In this document: positions 12,095 to 22,863 of the stretch, piece by piece | Position numbering within the stretch: the stretch's first letter is position 1 | Layout: every line of letters starts with the position of its first letter | Origin: Lophium mytilinum | Lineage: Eukaryota > Ascomycota > Dothideomycetes > Mytilinidiales > Mytilinidiaceae | Reading direction: 5' to 3' | Assembly: GCA_010093605.1 (NCBI GenBank) | Contig: MU004183.1 | Span: forward strand, 930,001 to 994,000 | DNA length: 64,000 bases | The notes under the pieces: generated by a model | The model's database searches: none | Told to the model about the DNA's origin: nothing | What the model saw: only the letters and a program-made list of their open reading frames with translations | Program-made: the position numbers and the translations under genes

Positions 12095-14314
12095 CTACCA
12101 GCCACCCTTCTCGCCGACCACGTTGACATTAGCATCCAAGCTCTCCGCCGTCTCGACCGTAGTCGGCGGCGGGGTCAGCGGCGGAGTCTTGATCGGCTGC
12201 ATCTCGACTACGGCCTCAAACAGCTCCCCCTCTGGCTGCATGCCCGACCCAACCGCCGAGATGATGCGCCACGCCCTGCGGAACTCATCCCTGATAGCCA
12301 CGATGCCATTATGGGTGACCGTGCGCGCGACGTTGTGATCCCACTCGAACGGATCCTCGATGGCGAAGAGGTACCGATGCCTCACCTCCCTGCCATCCAT
12401 CAGCGTCGACTTCGCGCCCGTCCAGCCCTTCATCTGCTTAGTACGGATGCCGCCCTGCGTGCGGAGAGACAGGACCTCGTTCATCCAGTTGAAGCTGCGG
12501 ACGCCGTAGCCCGGGGTAGCGTAGTACTGGAAGAAGCCGCGGAGGAGAGCGCCGAGGGGCTGTCGGTTCGAGGTGAGCTTGCCTTGGAGGGCTTCGCGCT
12601 TGATGGCGGCCTCGTCGCGCCAGAAGCGGACTTCGTAGCCGTTGATAAGGGTATCGGCGAGCGCTTTTGCTGGGTCGGCGTTTTCCTGGGTGGGGTTCCA
12701 GGCTAGTTGGAGGTTGGGGCATACCGGTGGGTTGGCGACGTTGACGAGGTAGTGTAGGACCATGAGAACGTAGCCATAGCTGGAAAGCGTGCCGGAGTAG
12801 CTGGAGTTGATTTTGCGGCGTTTGGCCCAGGCTTTGACGAAGAGGACCATTGGGCGAATTCGGGGATCGCAGTGGCAGTAGCAGCGCAGGAGTGTGGTGT
12901 TGTGGAGAGCGAGAGGATTTTCGAAATTGATGTCGGATTGGATACCCACCCCAGTCTTAGGGAAGTCTAAAGGTCCTAGAGCCTTTTCTCGAAGCCAGGG
13001 CGTGTCGAATCGTCGCTGTGAGATCGCGTGTAAATCATTCCTATTCCCGTCGGCCGACTCTGTAGTACTCTTGCCGCCTGAGGAATGGCCTACGCCATGA
13101 GTAATTTTGCTAGGTTGCGAAGCCTTATTAGGGTTCTTATTCTCGTCGTTGGGCTTCTGATCTGTGGGTTTGTTGCCGTTTTTGGGATGTACAGCCTGCT
13201 TCTTGCTAGATCTATCGGCTAATTTGTCCTGTGCGGAGGGCTGGTTTGTTGGCATTCCAGGCGTTGCTGGGAGCGGGTATTTCTCCTCTTCTGATAGCTC
13301 ATCCCAATTCTTTCTCTCTTCACATAATGCGGCGTACAGTTCTGGCATTGGCAGTTCGCATACTTTTAAGATAGGCACACGAGTTCGAGTGAGTAAGCGA
13401 GCGCCGTAACCGCTATCCAAGATCTTCTTCTCCAAAAGGCGGGGGATGTCTCGATCTATCAGCCGCGGGCCACTCGTTGCATTCGGAGACGGGCTCCAGT
13501 ATGGAACGATGGCGAGGTCTACATCTGAGCCTTTTGTTGCAAATCCAGAGCTCAGACTGCCAAAGCAGCGGAGCTCAATGCTAAACATGTCCCCGGAATA
13601 GCCTTCTTGGAGAGCTGACTGGCATAGAGACTCCACTTTAGCCCTGAAAGCCTCCTTGAGTGTTTTTTCTTCCGTGGTTATTTCAACTTGATGGATTTCT
13701 GCAGTAGCGACTCGGTCCAGATACTGACATTGTGCCTGGTAGTTGTTACCGTTAGAGTAATTCGAATTTGGGTGGTGGTTCTGCCTGGGAGGTTGGAATC
13801 CAGTACCAGGCGTATGCAAGGGGTTCTGTAGGCTTTGAGGTCTCTGGAGGATCTGGGAGACACCAAAAGCCGCTGGCTCACGTGCCACTGGTGGAGACAC
13901 TGGACCCTGTCGTTGCCCGCCCCGATTGATCCTCGGCGTCAAGGGACTCTGCGGGGCATGATGCTGTTGGCGATGCTGCTGGGGAGACTGAGGAGGGAAT
14001 GCTGTAGGGGGAGGACCAGAAGACCTCCAGGGCCCATCAACAGAGCCGCCACGAGTATGCGGTTGGCCACGAGCGGGCGGTTGACCACGAGGGTGAGACG
14101 GAGGCGTTCCCACGGGGTCAGTGTGCTGGACATTTTGGCGACGCCTGGGAGAGTATGTGTTGTCACCTCGACGCTGTCCTCGGCCTCGGGGTGCTATGTT
14201 TGATGAACGCTGGTTAAGAGAGGAAACGTCATTTGATATAGTGACATTGCTCAAAATCATCGAACGTAACTGATCTTCCAGACCGCTTGGAGTCTGAGCT
14301 GGTGAGCTGTTCAT
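12095..14314 (-). CDS. Cid1-family terminal nucleotidyltransferase (poly(U)/poly(A) polymerase)
   Basis: Non-canonical nucleotidyltransferase that adds U or A to RNA 3' ends, in the Cid1/TUT group acting in RNA decay. A single exon encodes 739 residues. Residues 1-195 are a low-complexity, RG/Q/P-rich tail. The catalytic domain has FGSLSSG (251-257) and the aspartate pair D264 and D266 in SDVDLAIV; the third aspartate is D461 in GIQSDINFENPLALHN. The PAP-associated region follows with RPMVLFVKAWAKRRKI and GTLSSYGYVLMVLHYLV, very close to S. pombe Cid1. A histidine (H659 in EDPFEWDHNVART) sits where Cid1 has the histidine that favours UTP, so uridylation is plausible. Unusual is a polar insertion of about 130 residues (about 320-450) between the second and third catalytic aspartates. 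Divergent from the TFIIF gene. Confidence 0.9.
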   Translation of the reverse strand: MNSSPAQTPSGLEDQLRSMILSNVTISNDVSSLNQRSSNIAPRGRGQRRGDNTYSPRRRQNVQHTDPVGTPPSHPRGQPPARGQPHTRGGSVDGPWRSSGPPPTAFPPQSPQQHRQQHHAPQSPLTPRINRGGQRQGPVSPPVAREPAAFGVSQILQRPQSLQNPLHTPGTGFQPPRQNHHPNSNYSNGNNYQAQCQYLDRVATAEIHQVEITTEEKTLKEAFRAKVESLCQSALQEGYSGDMFSIELRCFGSLSSGFATKGSDVDLAIVPYWSPSPNATSGPRLIDRDIPRLLEKKILDSGYGARLLTRTRVPILKVCELPMPELYAALCEERKNWDELSEEEKYPLPATPGMPTNQPSAQDKLADRSSKKQAVHPKNGNKPTDQKPNDENKNPNKASQPSKITHGVGHSSGGKSTTESADGNRNDLHAISQRRFDTPWLREKALGPLDFPKTGVGIQSDINFENPLALHNTTLLRCYCHCDPRIRPMVLFVKAWAKRRKINSSYSGTLSSYGYVLMVLHYLVNVANPPVCPNLQLAWNPTQENADPAKALADTLINGYEVRFWRDEAAIKREALQGKLTSNRQPLGALLRGFFQYYATPGYGVRSFNWMNEVLSLRTQGGIRTKQMKGWTGAKSTLMDGREVRHRYLFAIEDPFEWDHNVARTVTHNGIVAIRDEFRRAWRIISAVGSGMQPEGELFEAVVEMQPIKTPPLTPPPTTVETAESLDANVNVVGEKGGW

Positions 14315-15001
14315 GATTTGCTAAAGAGAATGGTACCCAATTGCGGATTCCACTGCTAGAGGTCGCGTCGTCGTAGTAAACGCAGAAGCGGCGCCTGGGT
14401 GATGCTCACGGGAAGCAACTGACACCCATGAAGCTAGCAAAGAAGATAGGAGGAAGACGACGGGATGAAAGATACTTCGCTATCCATTCACACAAGCGAA
14501 TCCAGATTTGACAAATGGTGGGCTGTAAAAGACAGAATTGTTGGAATGCGTGTTTGCTGGTCGACCCATCCGTCGGAAGTAACTAATTCCCAAACTGGCT
14601 TAGCGGTATCAAATTGCTCCTGATCGAAAAGAGGCCCAGAAAGAAGCTTCTATTATGAGGGAACTATAGCGGAAGTGAAGGGCTTGTGGCTACGTGCCTA
14701 CAGGCCCCGCATTGGAAGCATCAAGATTTATTTCGGCCTGGATTCTGAGGAACTGATCCGTGGACAAGTCGCGCTGCGTGCGGCCCGTGCGATGTGCTTG
14801 GCAGAAAGTGACGAACGAAGCGCGGCGCCTTCACCTCACTTTCAACAAAGGCAGCAACCCAACAACCTCTATCCTCTCACTCACCTCGCCCTCTCTCCCA
14901 CCCACCAACACCCACCACAACCCACAACAACCTTCATCCTCCACCTCCGCATCCACATCTCCAAACCATCAGCACCAACGTCCTCCGCTGCTCAGCTCAC
15001 C
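14315..15001. promoter_or_regulatory. Divergent promoter region (Cid1-like / TFIIF alpha)
   Basis: 687 bp between two outward-facing starts. The side next to the TFIIF gene (about 14830-15000) is rich in C, A and T runs of CCCACCAACACCC type, a likely leader. An in-frame extension upstream of the TFIIF ATG exists here but reads as low-complexity leader sequence. Confidence 0.4.
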
Positions 15002-17196
15002 ATGAGCAGCAGCCAGCCGCCGAACGCGGCCACCGCAAACGCAAATGGCGCTCCGAAGCCTCTCATCCGCCGCCGTCGCAAGCCTAACGCCGACCCTCTT
15101 CGAGCCCCCCCGCGTCCTCTCAAGCAGATTTCCCACCAGATCAGCTCCATGGCCTCCAAGTCCCGGAACCTGAGCACCGCCAAACCCCCAGCTACGCCAG
15201 CTCAGCTCGAGGCCGACGGCTTCAAGATCTTCTCTCTTGTGACTACAAAGCGCGCCATGATGGACGGCCTGCGTCATCACGTCATGAGGATGCAACAGTC
15301 CAAGGAGAGGAACCCCGTCACCATCGTCAACGAGTCCGAGTTTACACGGCCCATCAGATTGCACCGCCGCGATCCCCGCGCACCCCCCGCCGGCGCAGGT
15401 GCCATCGCGATTGACGAGGATCCCGAAGCTACTCTAGAGGAAGACAAAGAGCGGGAGAGGGCCGAAATTCAGAAGGAGGAGCGGAGACGCCAACGCGAGG
15501 AGAATCAAGCTAAGATCGCGCCGTCTACCACCAAGAAGACACCAGCCTTCCAGAAGAAGACGGAGCAGATCTTCCGTCCGGATGATACCCCAGAGGCGCA
15601 GAAGCGGTCGAAGCTACGATACGAAGAGGCCCTTCCATGGCACCTCGAGGACTTTGACAACAAGCAGACCTGGGTGGGATCGTACGAGGCAGAACTGTCT
15701 GATAGACACATCATGATTGTTCCAGATCACAAGACTGACGGCACTGCTCAATACCGCATGGTGCCGTTGGAGAGATGGTACAAGTTCATCTCCAAGAGCA
15801 AGGGAAAGCGGATCACTGCCGACGAGGTGGACAAGAAGTGGAACACTGTTGGCAAGGTGCCCTCCTTCATCAAGAACACAGAAGAGCGCATCATCAAGCG
15901 CGAGCGTGAGGAATACCAGAAAAATAGGGGGCCTGGAAAGATGAAGACTCGGATAGCTGGTCGCGGTGATGATGACGCCCCACCCCGAATGGGAGAAGAT
16001 GGCTTGATGATCAAGGCCGAGGCGGATGCCGACGATATCGACTTCAACTATGAGGAGGACTTTGCCGACGATGAAGAAGGATTGAACGGGTTGTTCGAAG
16101 GAGATGCGGAGGAGACCAAGGCCGCCGAAGAAAAGATCCGTCGCGATCAATTGGGGGCTCGCATCTTCGACCTCGGAGACGAAACCAAGGTTGACGTACA
16201 GGAGGAGCTCACCAAGGAGGAAAGTAAGAAGCAGAAGATGCTACAGAAGAAGCTCCGGAAAGCTCTGATGAAGCGAGAGAAGAACTTCGACTACGAACAA
16301 TCCGACTCTGACCGATACGGATCCACAAGCTCGTCTGAGGATGACTCCGATGTGGAGCGGCAGAAGGAAAAGGAACGACGAGAGGAAGAAGAGAGGAAGG
16401 CTGCCGAGAAGGCTGGTGTTGCTAAGGAGGGTGACAAGCCCGCTTCCGGCGCGTCTACGAAGGGCTCGAACACTCCTTCGGGCCAGCACAAGCCTGTTGA
16501 TATGTCCAAGCCCATATCGAAGAAGCGCCCTGGTTCGCCTAACCTCTCAGAAGCGAGTGGAAATGAGTCTGCTCGGAAGAAGCACAAGAAGAAGCATCGA
16601 GACGGGTCAAGGAAGGGATCACTCGCAAGCGTAAGAGCATCGGACGCCCAAGGGCAACACAACTCCTCACTCCGTGCTGCCGGTAGTCCCAGTGACTCCG
16701 AGATGACAGACGGAGGTCGTCGGAAACAGTCGCTAAAGTTAAGGCTAGGTACAGGGAGATCTCCTAATGGCACCCCCGGCGGAAGCCGCGCAGGTAGCCC
16801 AGAAACAGGTCCAGAAGGCAGCAGAGCAACGAGCCCCCTCTCCGCCGGCGCCACCGCCACGCAAGCGGCGCCAGGTCAGTATTTCTCGTTGCCATTCACA
16901 TACAAATCGTTGAACATTAGCGCTAACAAATGAAAGGCCCGGGCTCTACCATACCAGTCCCCTCCATCGAGCAAATCAGAGCCTTACTCCGTCCAGAAGG
17001 CGTGAAAATCAACGAGATCAGCTCCATATTCAAAGGCCGCCTGGCACCAAAAGACAATCACGCCTTTATCCAACGAGTAAAGGCACTCACCTTGTTCGAC
17101 AAGGACAAGGGATTGCTCTTCCCTCGGCCTCCTGGTTCAGACAAGCCCGGCGAGGCGGCTAAAGCAGGTACACCGAAGGAGGGATCACCCTCTTGA
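15002..17196 (+). CDS. TFG1: Transcription initiation factor TFIIF, alpha subunit (Rap74/Tfg1)
   Basis: Large subunit of TFIIF, which binds RNA polymerase II and helps place it at promoters. Two exons, 15002-16874 and 16937-17196, encode 710 residues. The N-terminal half holds the dimerisation triple-barrel region, including LPWHLEDFDNKQTWVGSYE, HIMIVPDHKTDGTAQYRMV and LERWYKF. The middle is strongly charged: acidic DDIDFNYEEDFADDEEG, then KE-rich and serine-rich stretches with basic KKHKKKHRDGSRKGS. The small second exon encodes the C-terminal winged helix (SIEQIRALLRPEGVKI, INEISSIFKGRL, LTLFDKDKGLLF) that in Rap74 binds the Fcp1 phosphatase. Start chosen at ATG 15002; the frame is open further upstream but with leader-like composition. 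Confidence 0.9.
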
Positions 17197-17964
17197 TTGT
17201 TCGGCGGCCGACTGGCATATGGGAGTTGCTTCTTGAATCATTTTTGCTGCTTTGTAATTAGTCAAGGTTCACACAATACTAGGCTAAACAAGTCTAGGCA
17301 CTTATATACCACTGTTTTAGTGCCACTACTAGAAGCTGAACTCCACTTTGAGGGGCACCCCAGTTGCTGGTGGCCTACTCATATTCTACTGCTCGAAACT
17401 TGACACTGCGCCTGGATGAGAGAAACCCTATCGTGGTTTTCCTAGCAGTGACAAGACAATGTGAACAGACCTATGACCTGTCGCTATATCGTTAATTAAT
17501 CAATATGTGAGGTCGCGAATCGAGTTGCCGAACCAGGTCTTCGAGTTGGGCCCACGTTTACTTCATTGCTCGGACTCCGCTCTTGTTTCGTCAATATTCC
17601 TGTGAGAAGCTTCTCGACTAGCAGATGATCAGTCAGTCAAAAGGTAAACATCCTCTTTGGAGCTTCAAAAGCCCAGAGGAGGGAGCATCTCAAGCTAGAG
17701 TCACCCAAGGTAATAGACTAATACTGTATGATGATTCTTTCGATGCTAATGAATAGGTCCTATGATCATTACTCCTGCTACATGGTCGTAGCGATGTCGA
17801 TACCCTAATAATGAGAGATCCAAGCCCATCCAAAACCATGCCAAACATATCCCAAGTAAAACGTCGTAGCGACTGGATATCTTGTCCCCCGAGATAAAAA
17901 CCCTCTCCCTCACATATATACAAGAGAAACAAAAACCCCATCTACCTCTGCCCCCCAACTCCAT
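17197..17964. other. Intergenic between converging genes
   Basis: 768 bp between the TFIIF gene and the next minus-strand gene. Both 3' UTRs should lie here. A short stretch, CCACTTTGAGGGGCACC (17343-17359), resembles part of the 107-bp repeats at 40.5 kb, but it is single and probably chance. Confidence 0.45.
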
Positions 17965-20226
17965 CTACAACTTACTCGCATTCCGCGTAAGCATCACCAC
18001 TAACCCCGCGATAATCTTAAACACCAACCCAACCGCCCACACAAACGCCTTGAATGCAAACGTCAGCACGCTGATCAGCGTGCGTGCGACGAACGGCAGG
18101 CTGCTCTCCTCCTTCTCCGCCTTACCCTTCTTCCCCTTCTTCGCCTCCTTCGTCCGCGCCTCGTCCTGCCCATACCACTGCCCGAGCTCGATATCCTTAT
18201 CCAGACTGTGCGACTTGCTCGTCGTCGCCGAGCTCCGCAGGCTGCGACTCCACTTCTTCCCCTTGCTAATACTCTTCGCCCCATCCCAGCTCTCAAACCC
18301 CTCAACAAAGCTCTCCTTAAAGCTTGCCGCGCTGCTCTTCGGCTTGGGCCCCAACGCCGACGACGGCGGGGGCGCTTCAAACATCGCAGGCGCCTCCTGC
18401 GCCGACGACGTCCGGCTCTTCGGGTTCCGCGCCGCCTCGGCCACAGCCACAGACAGCAGCGCCGTCGCCGCGACATCGACCAGGTACGGATTCCCAAACC
18501 GCGTCAGAGCCGCGACGTTGAGCAGCAAGCTGTCCGTCCCAAAGTCCAGTCGCGCAAGCACCGCATCGTCCGCCGCGGCATCATTCGCGGTCGCGAGGTG
18601 CGCGGCGTCGATGTCCGAGAACGTCGACCCCGGCCTCGCAGCACCACCGGCAGCGCTGATACTGCGCAGCGGCGATGATGGAGGCGGAGGGTTGAACGCG
18701 CGTGGGCTTGTAGGCGACAGCACGTACGGGTTTAGCAGCGTGATGCTTCCCGCGCGTGTGCGGGCCTGGGCCTGCGCGAATGAGGGGTGGCCGTAGACAG
18801 CGGTCTGGGGGCGGGTGGAGGGGGAGTTGATGCCTGCGCAGTCGCCCTCGAGCTGGATGGGGAAGAGGCCGAGCGCGGGGTGGTGGAGCTGGTAGGAGCC
18901 TGTGGGGTTGAGGGCGTGGGCCCAGGGGTTTGTTTGCTGGGTGGGAGCTTCGCGGGTCCAGGTTAGGGCGGAGCACTCGCGCTCGGCGGCGCCGCGGAGA
19001 ACGTCCTCGGCGAGTCGTTGGGCGGCGTGAGAGGTGGCGCCTGGGTCGGCGAAGGCGATGTGGGAGGCGGCCGGGGAGTTTGCGGCGGCGTCGAGGGCGG
19101 CGAGGGCGGCGAGCTTGGGGTAGATGGTTGCGAGGAGGGTGGACGGGGCGTCCTCGAAGGAGTTGGCGGTCGCGGAGGACGGGGGAACGACGAGGTTGAG
19201 GTGGTTTACTGGGAGGGCGCGCGGTTGGGTGGGGTGGTGGCGCTGGATGAGGACTTCATGGGTCATTGTGGCGAGCTCGAGGGGGTCTTTGCCCTCAAGG
19301 TCGGACTGGGTGAGGCTGTAGAAGGGGAGGGATGCTGTTGGGCCGAAAGTTACTTGTGGTGTCGCTGCAGTTGCTCGGTGCATCTTGAGAGTGTAGATCT
19401 GAACCGCCGGCTCATCCTGACCATTCGTGGCAAGCCATAGGTTCTCTAGAAGAGCTGACGGCGTGAAGTATGGTGCACAAGTAAAAGTAAGAGCATTGCT
19501 GCTTCCTTGATCCCCGTTGTTGACGTTGCCATGCGGTACGTACAGTTCTGGCGAGTATGGGGATCGATGTATTCTGTTCGTGGGAATATGGGTAGGCGAA
19601 GTCTGCGTGGGAACGTATGCTTGACGGCCCAAGGGGACAGTGGGGTCGTATACAGGAAACATTGACCGCATAGGTACGGGACTCGAAGGGCTGATCGGTG
19701 ACCGTTGCGTTGCAGCACTGTTTGGTCGGACAAGCGTAGGGCTGCCTGAGCGGGCAGACCGTATGTCTGAGAATGCTGGCGACGGTGCTCGGTTGGGATC
19801 TGGACTGCCAGAAGGGAACGGCATAGCGTGTCGTTGTGCAGATTGTATTGAGAGTGCAGGTGACGTCGCTCTGTTGTACGCGGAAGGAGAACCTCCTCGG
19901 CCAATCTCTGGTGACGCAGAGGGATTCCGTTGGCTTGGTGGAGGTTGGAAGGTCGGTATGCTTAGTTGTGGTGGAGTTCTTGTCATTTGAAATTGGGGCT
20001 GATGTGCTCTCTCGGGCATAGAGACTGATGGCGACACTGGGACCGAATTGACTTGAATGACAAGCTCGTGGAAATCGACAGGTGCTTTGGTACTCTTCGC
20101 ACTGTCCATTCTTTGTGCGGTAGGCTCTGGTGTTGGTGGCTTGACATGTAGCTTGCGATTCGGACTCGCCTGCCGTGGCCTTTGAGGAGGTGGGAAAAGC
20201 TGTAATGTGCCACCCTGAGGAGACAT
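17965..20226 (-). CDS. Conserved-looking proline/serine-rich protein with hydrophobic C-terminus
   Basis: Single exon, 753 residues; family not recognised. Residues 1-230 are proline/serine-rich with many SP and TP steps (PSPAFSDIRSARSGSP, TQRSPISPSSPVP), probably disordered and open to proline-directed phosphorylation. A more ordered part begins near ALTFTCAPYFTPSALLENLWL (about 248) and continues through HEVLIQRHHPTQ and alanine-rich segments to about residue 610. A basic/polar linker (KSISKGKKWSRSLRSS, KEAKKGKKGKAEKEE) leads to a hydrophobic stretch of about 35 residues (LPFVARTLISVLTFAFKAF, then VWAVGLVFKIIAGLVVML) ending near the C-terminus. This suggests a tail-anchored or hairpin membrane protein with its bulk in the cytosol. 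The long frame and directional codon pattern support a real gene; antisense open frames are a result of high GC. Confidence 0.75.
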   Translation of the reverse strand: MSPQGGTLQLFPPPQRPRQASPNRKLHVKPPTPEPTAQRMDSAKSTKAPVDFHELVIQVNSVPVSPSVSMPERAHQPQFQMTRTPPQLSIPTFQPPPSQRNPSASPEIGRGGSPSAYNRATSPALSIQSAQRHAMPFPSGSPDPNRAPSPAFSDIRSARSGSPTLVRPNSAATQRSPISPSSPVPMRSMFPVYDPTVPLGRQAYVPTQTSPTHIPTNRIHRSPYSPELYVPHGNVNNGDQGSSNALTFTCAPYFTPSALLENLWLATNGQDEPAVQIYTLKMHRATAATPQVTFGPTASLPFYSLTQSDLEGKDPLELATMTHEVLIQRHHPTQPRALPVNHLNLVVPPSSATANSFEDAPSTLLATIYPKLAALAALDAAANSPAASHIAFADPGATSHAAQRLAEDVLRGAAERECSALTWTREAPTQQTNPWAHALNPTGSYQLHHPALGLFPIQLEGDCAGINSPSTRPQTAVYGHPSFAQAQARTRAGSITLLNPYVLSPTSPRAFNPPPPSSPLRSISAAGGAARPGSTFSDIDAAHLATANDAAADDAVLARLDFGTDSLLLNVAALTRFGNPYLVDVAATALLSVAVAEAARNPKSRTSSAQEAPAMFEAPPPSSALGPKPKSSAASFKESFVEGFESWDGAKSISKGKKWSRSLRSSATTSKSHSLDKDIELGQWYGQDEARTKEAKKGKKGKAEKEESSLPFVARTLISVLTFAFKAFVWAVGLVFKIIAGLVVMLTRNASKL

Positions 20227-21282
20227 GGTGTCGGATTGAGGTAGATTAAGAATGAAGTCTAATAATTACTTTTGACGCAGTCAACAGAAAGGATAGACAA
20301 AGTAACAAGAGCAAGATATGCCTCTGAATTGACTCAAGGAAACGTGAGCATGGAACCAGCCTTGGACTGCCGCGGGTACTCGGGGTAACTGGGGATATAA
20401 CAAGAGGGCCACGAGAGTCTTCCCCACGAGGGTCTCGCAGGCGGCCACCCCAAAAGCAATAGCGGCTGCCATTGTTCTCTGCCATGCATGTTTCTGCGTC
20501 TTCCGGTGCTCTGGCTTGCACAATCATCCAATTACCAGTGGCATTCTACTGGGCGCTTCGGGGATGGGAGGGTCTCTGGAGGTCACGGCGGCTACGGTTA
20601 AGGATTCTGGTGGTTGCCCGTAAGCGCCCAGGTCCAAGTGCAAGCGACAAATCATATTCGAGATGCCAACCGCTCGCACGGTCGCGAGGGAATTAGCTTA
20701 TGCGATGATTCGCCAAATCGTGAATGCTTGGTATGCCACTACTGCCCTAATGTATGTGATAGTGATTCGGGCCGTAGCGAGTTGTGAAAGCTATTTTCAG
20801 CGCATATGTTTCTGCTCAGAATCGCAACGAGAAGATCGAGCGAGCGGTAGGGCCGCCTCAGAAACCAAACATGCTGGTCAAGCAGAGGAGCCCTGACAGC
20901 ACGTGGACTGATAAAGGCCTCATGCGTCTTCTGGAGTTGTGAGAGCGTTCTGGACACTTAAAGAGGCTGGAGGACGCTGGGATTTCATGAGGCTAAATTA
21001 TTGAACTCTGCTAAACTCATGGACCCTGGTGCAGCATCGATTATGAGGGAGAGGCATGGCTTGCAGTCTGGATGCTATTGACAATTTGAAGAGAGCATGC
21101 TGGCGGTTGGAGAGATTGGAGGATTCATAACACGATCACGTGAAAGTGTATGCTTAGCGTCTTGGCAGAAACTGTCACGTGCTTTAGATCCTAACTAGAT
21201 GAATCCTAGCTTCATCTTTATCGATAACAATTTTCTCAAAATCACGAATAGCGTCATCGCTCAAGTCATCAAACAAGCAACT
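20227..21282. promoter_or_regulatory. Divergent intergenic region, no gene seen
   Basis: About 1.05 kb between the starts of the proline-rich protein gene (-) and HGH1 (+). Three overlapping short frames at 20246-20531 are likely leader sequence. No recognisable element was found. Confidence 0.4.
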
Positions 21283-22701
21283 ATGCCTTCAGAATTAGAG
21301 GATGTATGAATCTATAGTTTTGACAGCTAAACTCTCGCATACTGACCATTTCATGCAAGCTCGTCGAGTTTCTCCATCATGGAAACACCCAAATCCGACA
21401 AGTTGGTAAGTTCTTTCACTGGATGCGCCACCTCTTATGACTCTGTAGCTAACGGACATACCTCTCTAGCGGTTGAACATCTGGTCGGCTACTCTGCGAC
21501 GCATACAACACTGTTCAAGAAAGACCAGCTTCTCCCTGTGAGAGACCTGAAACTCCTGGTCAAAGATTATGCAGTACGAAATTTTATACCCCTCATGAAA
21601 GCATATCTGATTAGATTTCTGCCAGCCGATAGCCAAAAATGTCATGACCATTCTCATCAACATATCTCATGATCAAGAGGTCTTAGAATGCCTTGCCAAA
21701 GACGATGCTTTCCTAGAATTGCTATTAGGGCGGATAACCGTATGTTAGTTCTCCGTTCATACTCAACAGGCAACGGAACTATTCTAGAATGATTGCTAAA
21801 AACATCAGAGCGCTAAAGAACCAAACGCAAACGAAATAGCGATGCTTCTCGCCAACATGGCCAAATCAGACGACATGCAACGGGTACTAGAACTTCAACG
21901 AGATATCCCGAATGAGCTATCAACCTCGAAATGGGCCATGGACCAGCTACTCGACTGCTTCGTTAAAGGCGCCGAAGGACGCTACAACAAGCACGCCGAC
22001 TACGACTACCTCTCCTACTTCTTCGCCGACCTCGCAAAAGTACGTTAAGCATATTCCCAACAATATCAGATTCTCACAGCTAACTTCCTGCACTACAGTT
22101 CCCAAAAGGTCGCGCTTACCTCACCACCCCACAGCCCCACGACGCCAACATAATTCCCCTGACCAAACTCATCGTCTTCACCGAGCACGCCTCAACCATT
22201 CGCCGCCGCGGCGTCGCCTCCGCCATCAAGAACTGCGCCTTCGACATCCATGTCCACGACCGCCTACTCTCCGACGCCCCCACCACCGGTGTGAATCTGC
22301 TTCCCTACATCCTATTACCAATCATGGGCGGCGAGGAGTACAGCGACGAAGACACCGAGGGAATGCTAGACGACCTGCAACTACTCCCTCCCGACAAGGA
22401 GCGCGAGAAGGAGGCGGACATCATAAAGACGCATATCGAGACGCTGACGCTGCTGACGACGACGAGGGGGGGAAGGGAGGTGTTGCGGCGGATTAAGGTG
22501 TATCCGATTTTGCGCGAGACGCATTTGCATGTTGATGATGAGGAGGTCAGGGAGGCGTGTGATCGGTTAGTGCAGGTCATTATGCGGGATGAGGAAGGGG
22601 AGGGCGAGGAGGAGAAGAAGGGGGATAAGGGGAGGATGATTGCGATGGAGGCGGAGGATGAGGATGAGGATGAGGATGAGCAGATTGTGGACATCTTATA
22701 A
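21283..22701 (+). CDS. HGH1: HGH1-family protein (eEF2 folding co-chaperone)
   Basis: Armadillo-like cytosolic protein; in yeast Hgh1 helps TRiC/Hsp90 fold elongation factor eEF2. Six exons fit: 21283-21303, 21360-21405, 21449-21573, 21626-21739, 21809-22039 and 22099-22701, giving 379 residues. Family marks include LVEFLHHGNTQIRQVA at the N-terminus, HDQEVLECLAKDDAFLELLL, the SFFADLAK-like YLSYFFADLAKFPKGRAYL, IRRRGVASAIKNCAFD, VNLLPYILLPIMGGEEYSD, and ETLTLLTTTRGGREVLR with YPILRETHLHVDDEEVREA near the end (the two halves long described as DUF383 and DUF384). The C-terminus is an acidic run encoded by a GATGAG microsatellite (about 22657-22681). The first exon codes for only seven residues (MPSELED), so the start depends on the splice model. 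Converges on BCS1 across a minisatellite. Confidence 0.9.
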
Positions 22702-22863
22702 CGCCGTTGGGTAATGTAGGAATTGGATGGCGCTGTATCCGAAATGGCGGACTTAAATCTATCAGTGATTGGACCTACGGTGCTAGCGTGAGGATTAGGC
22801 ACAGGGTGTGCTCTATGTCTACGCCTTATGGTATCCTTCGAGGGCACGCTGTGGGGATATTTG

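Noticed and set aside
17882-18796. 304-codon open frame on the plus strand
   Set aside because: Lies antisense inside the GC-rich 753-residue gene; composition is low-complexity and it has no family likeness. It is a shadow of the minus-strand codon bias.
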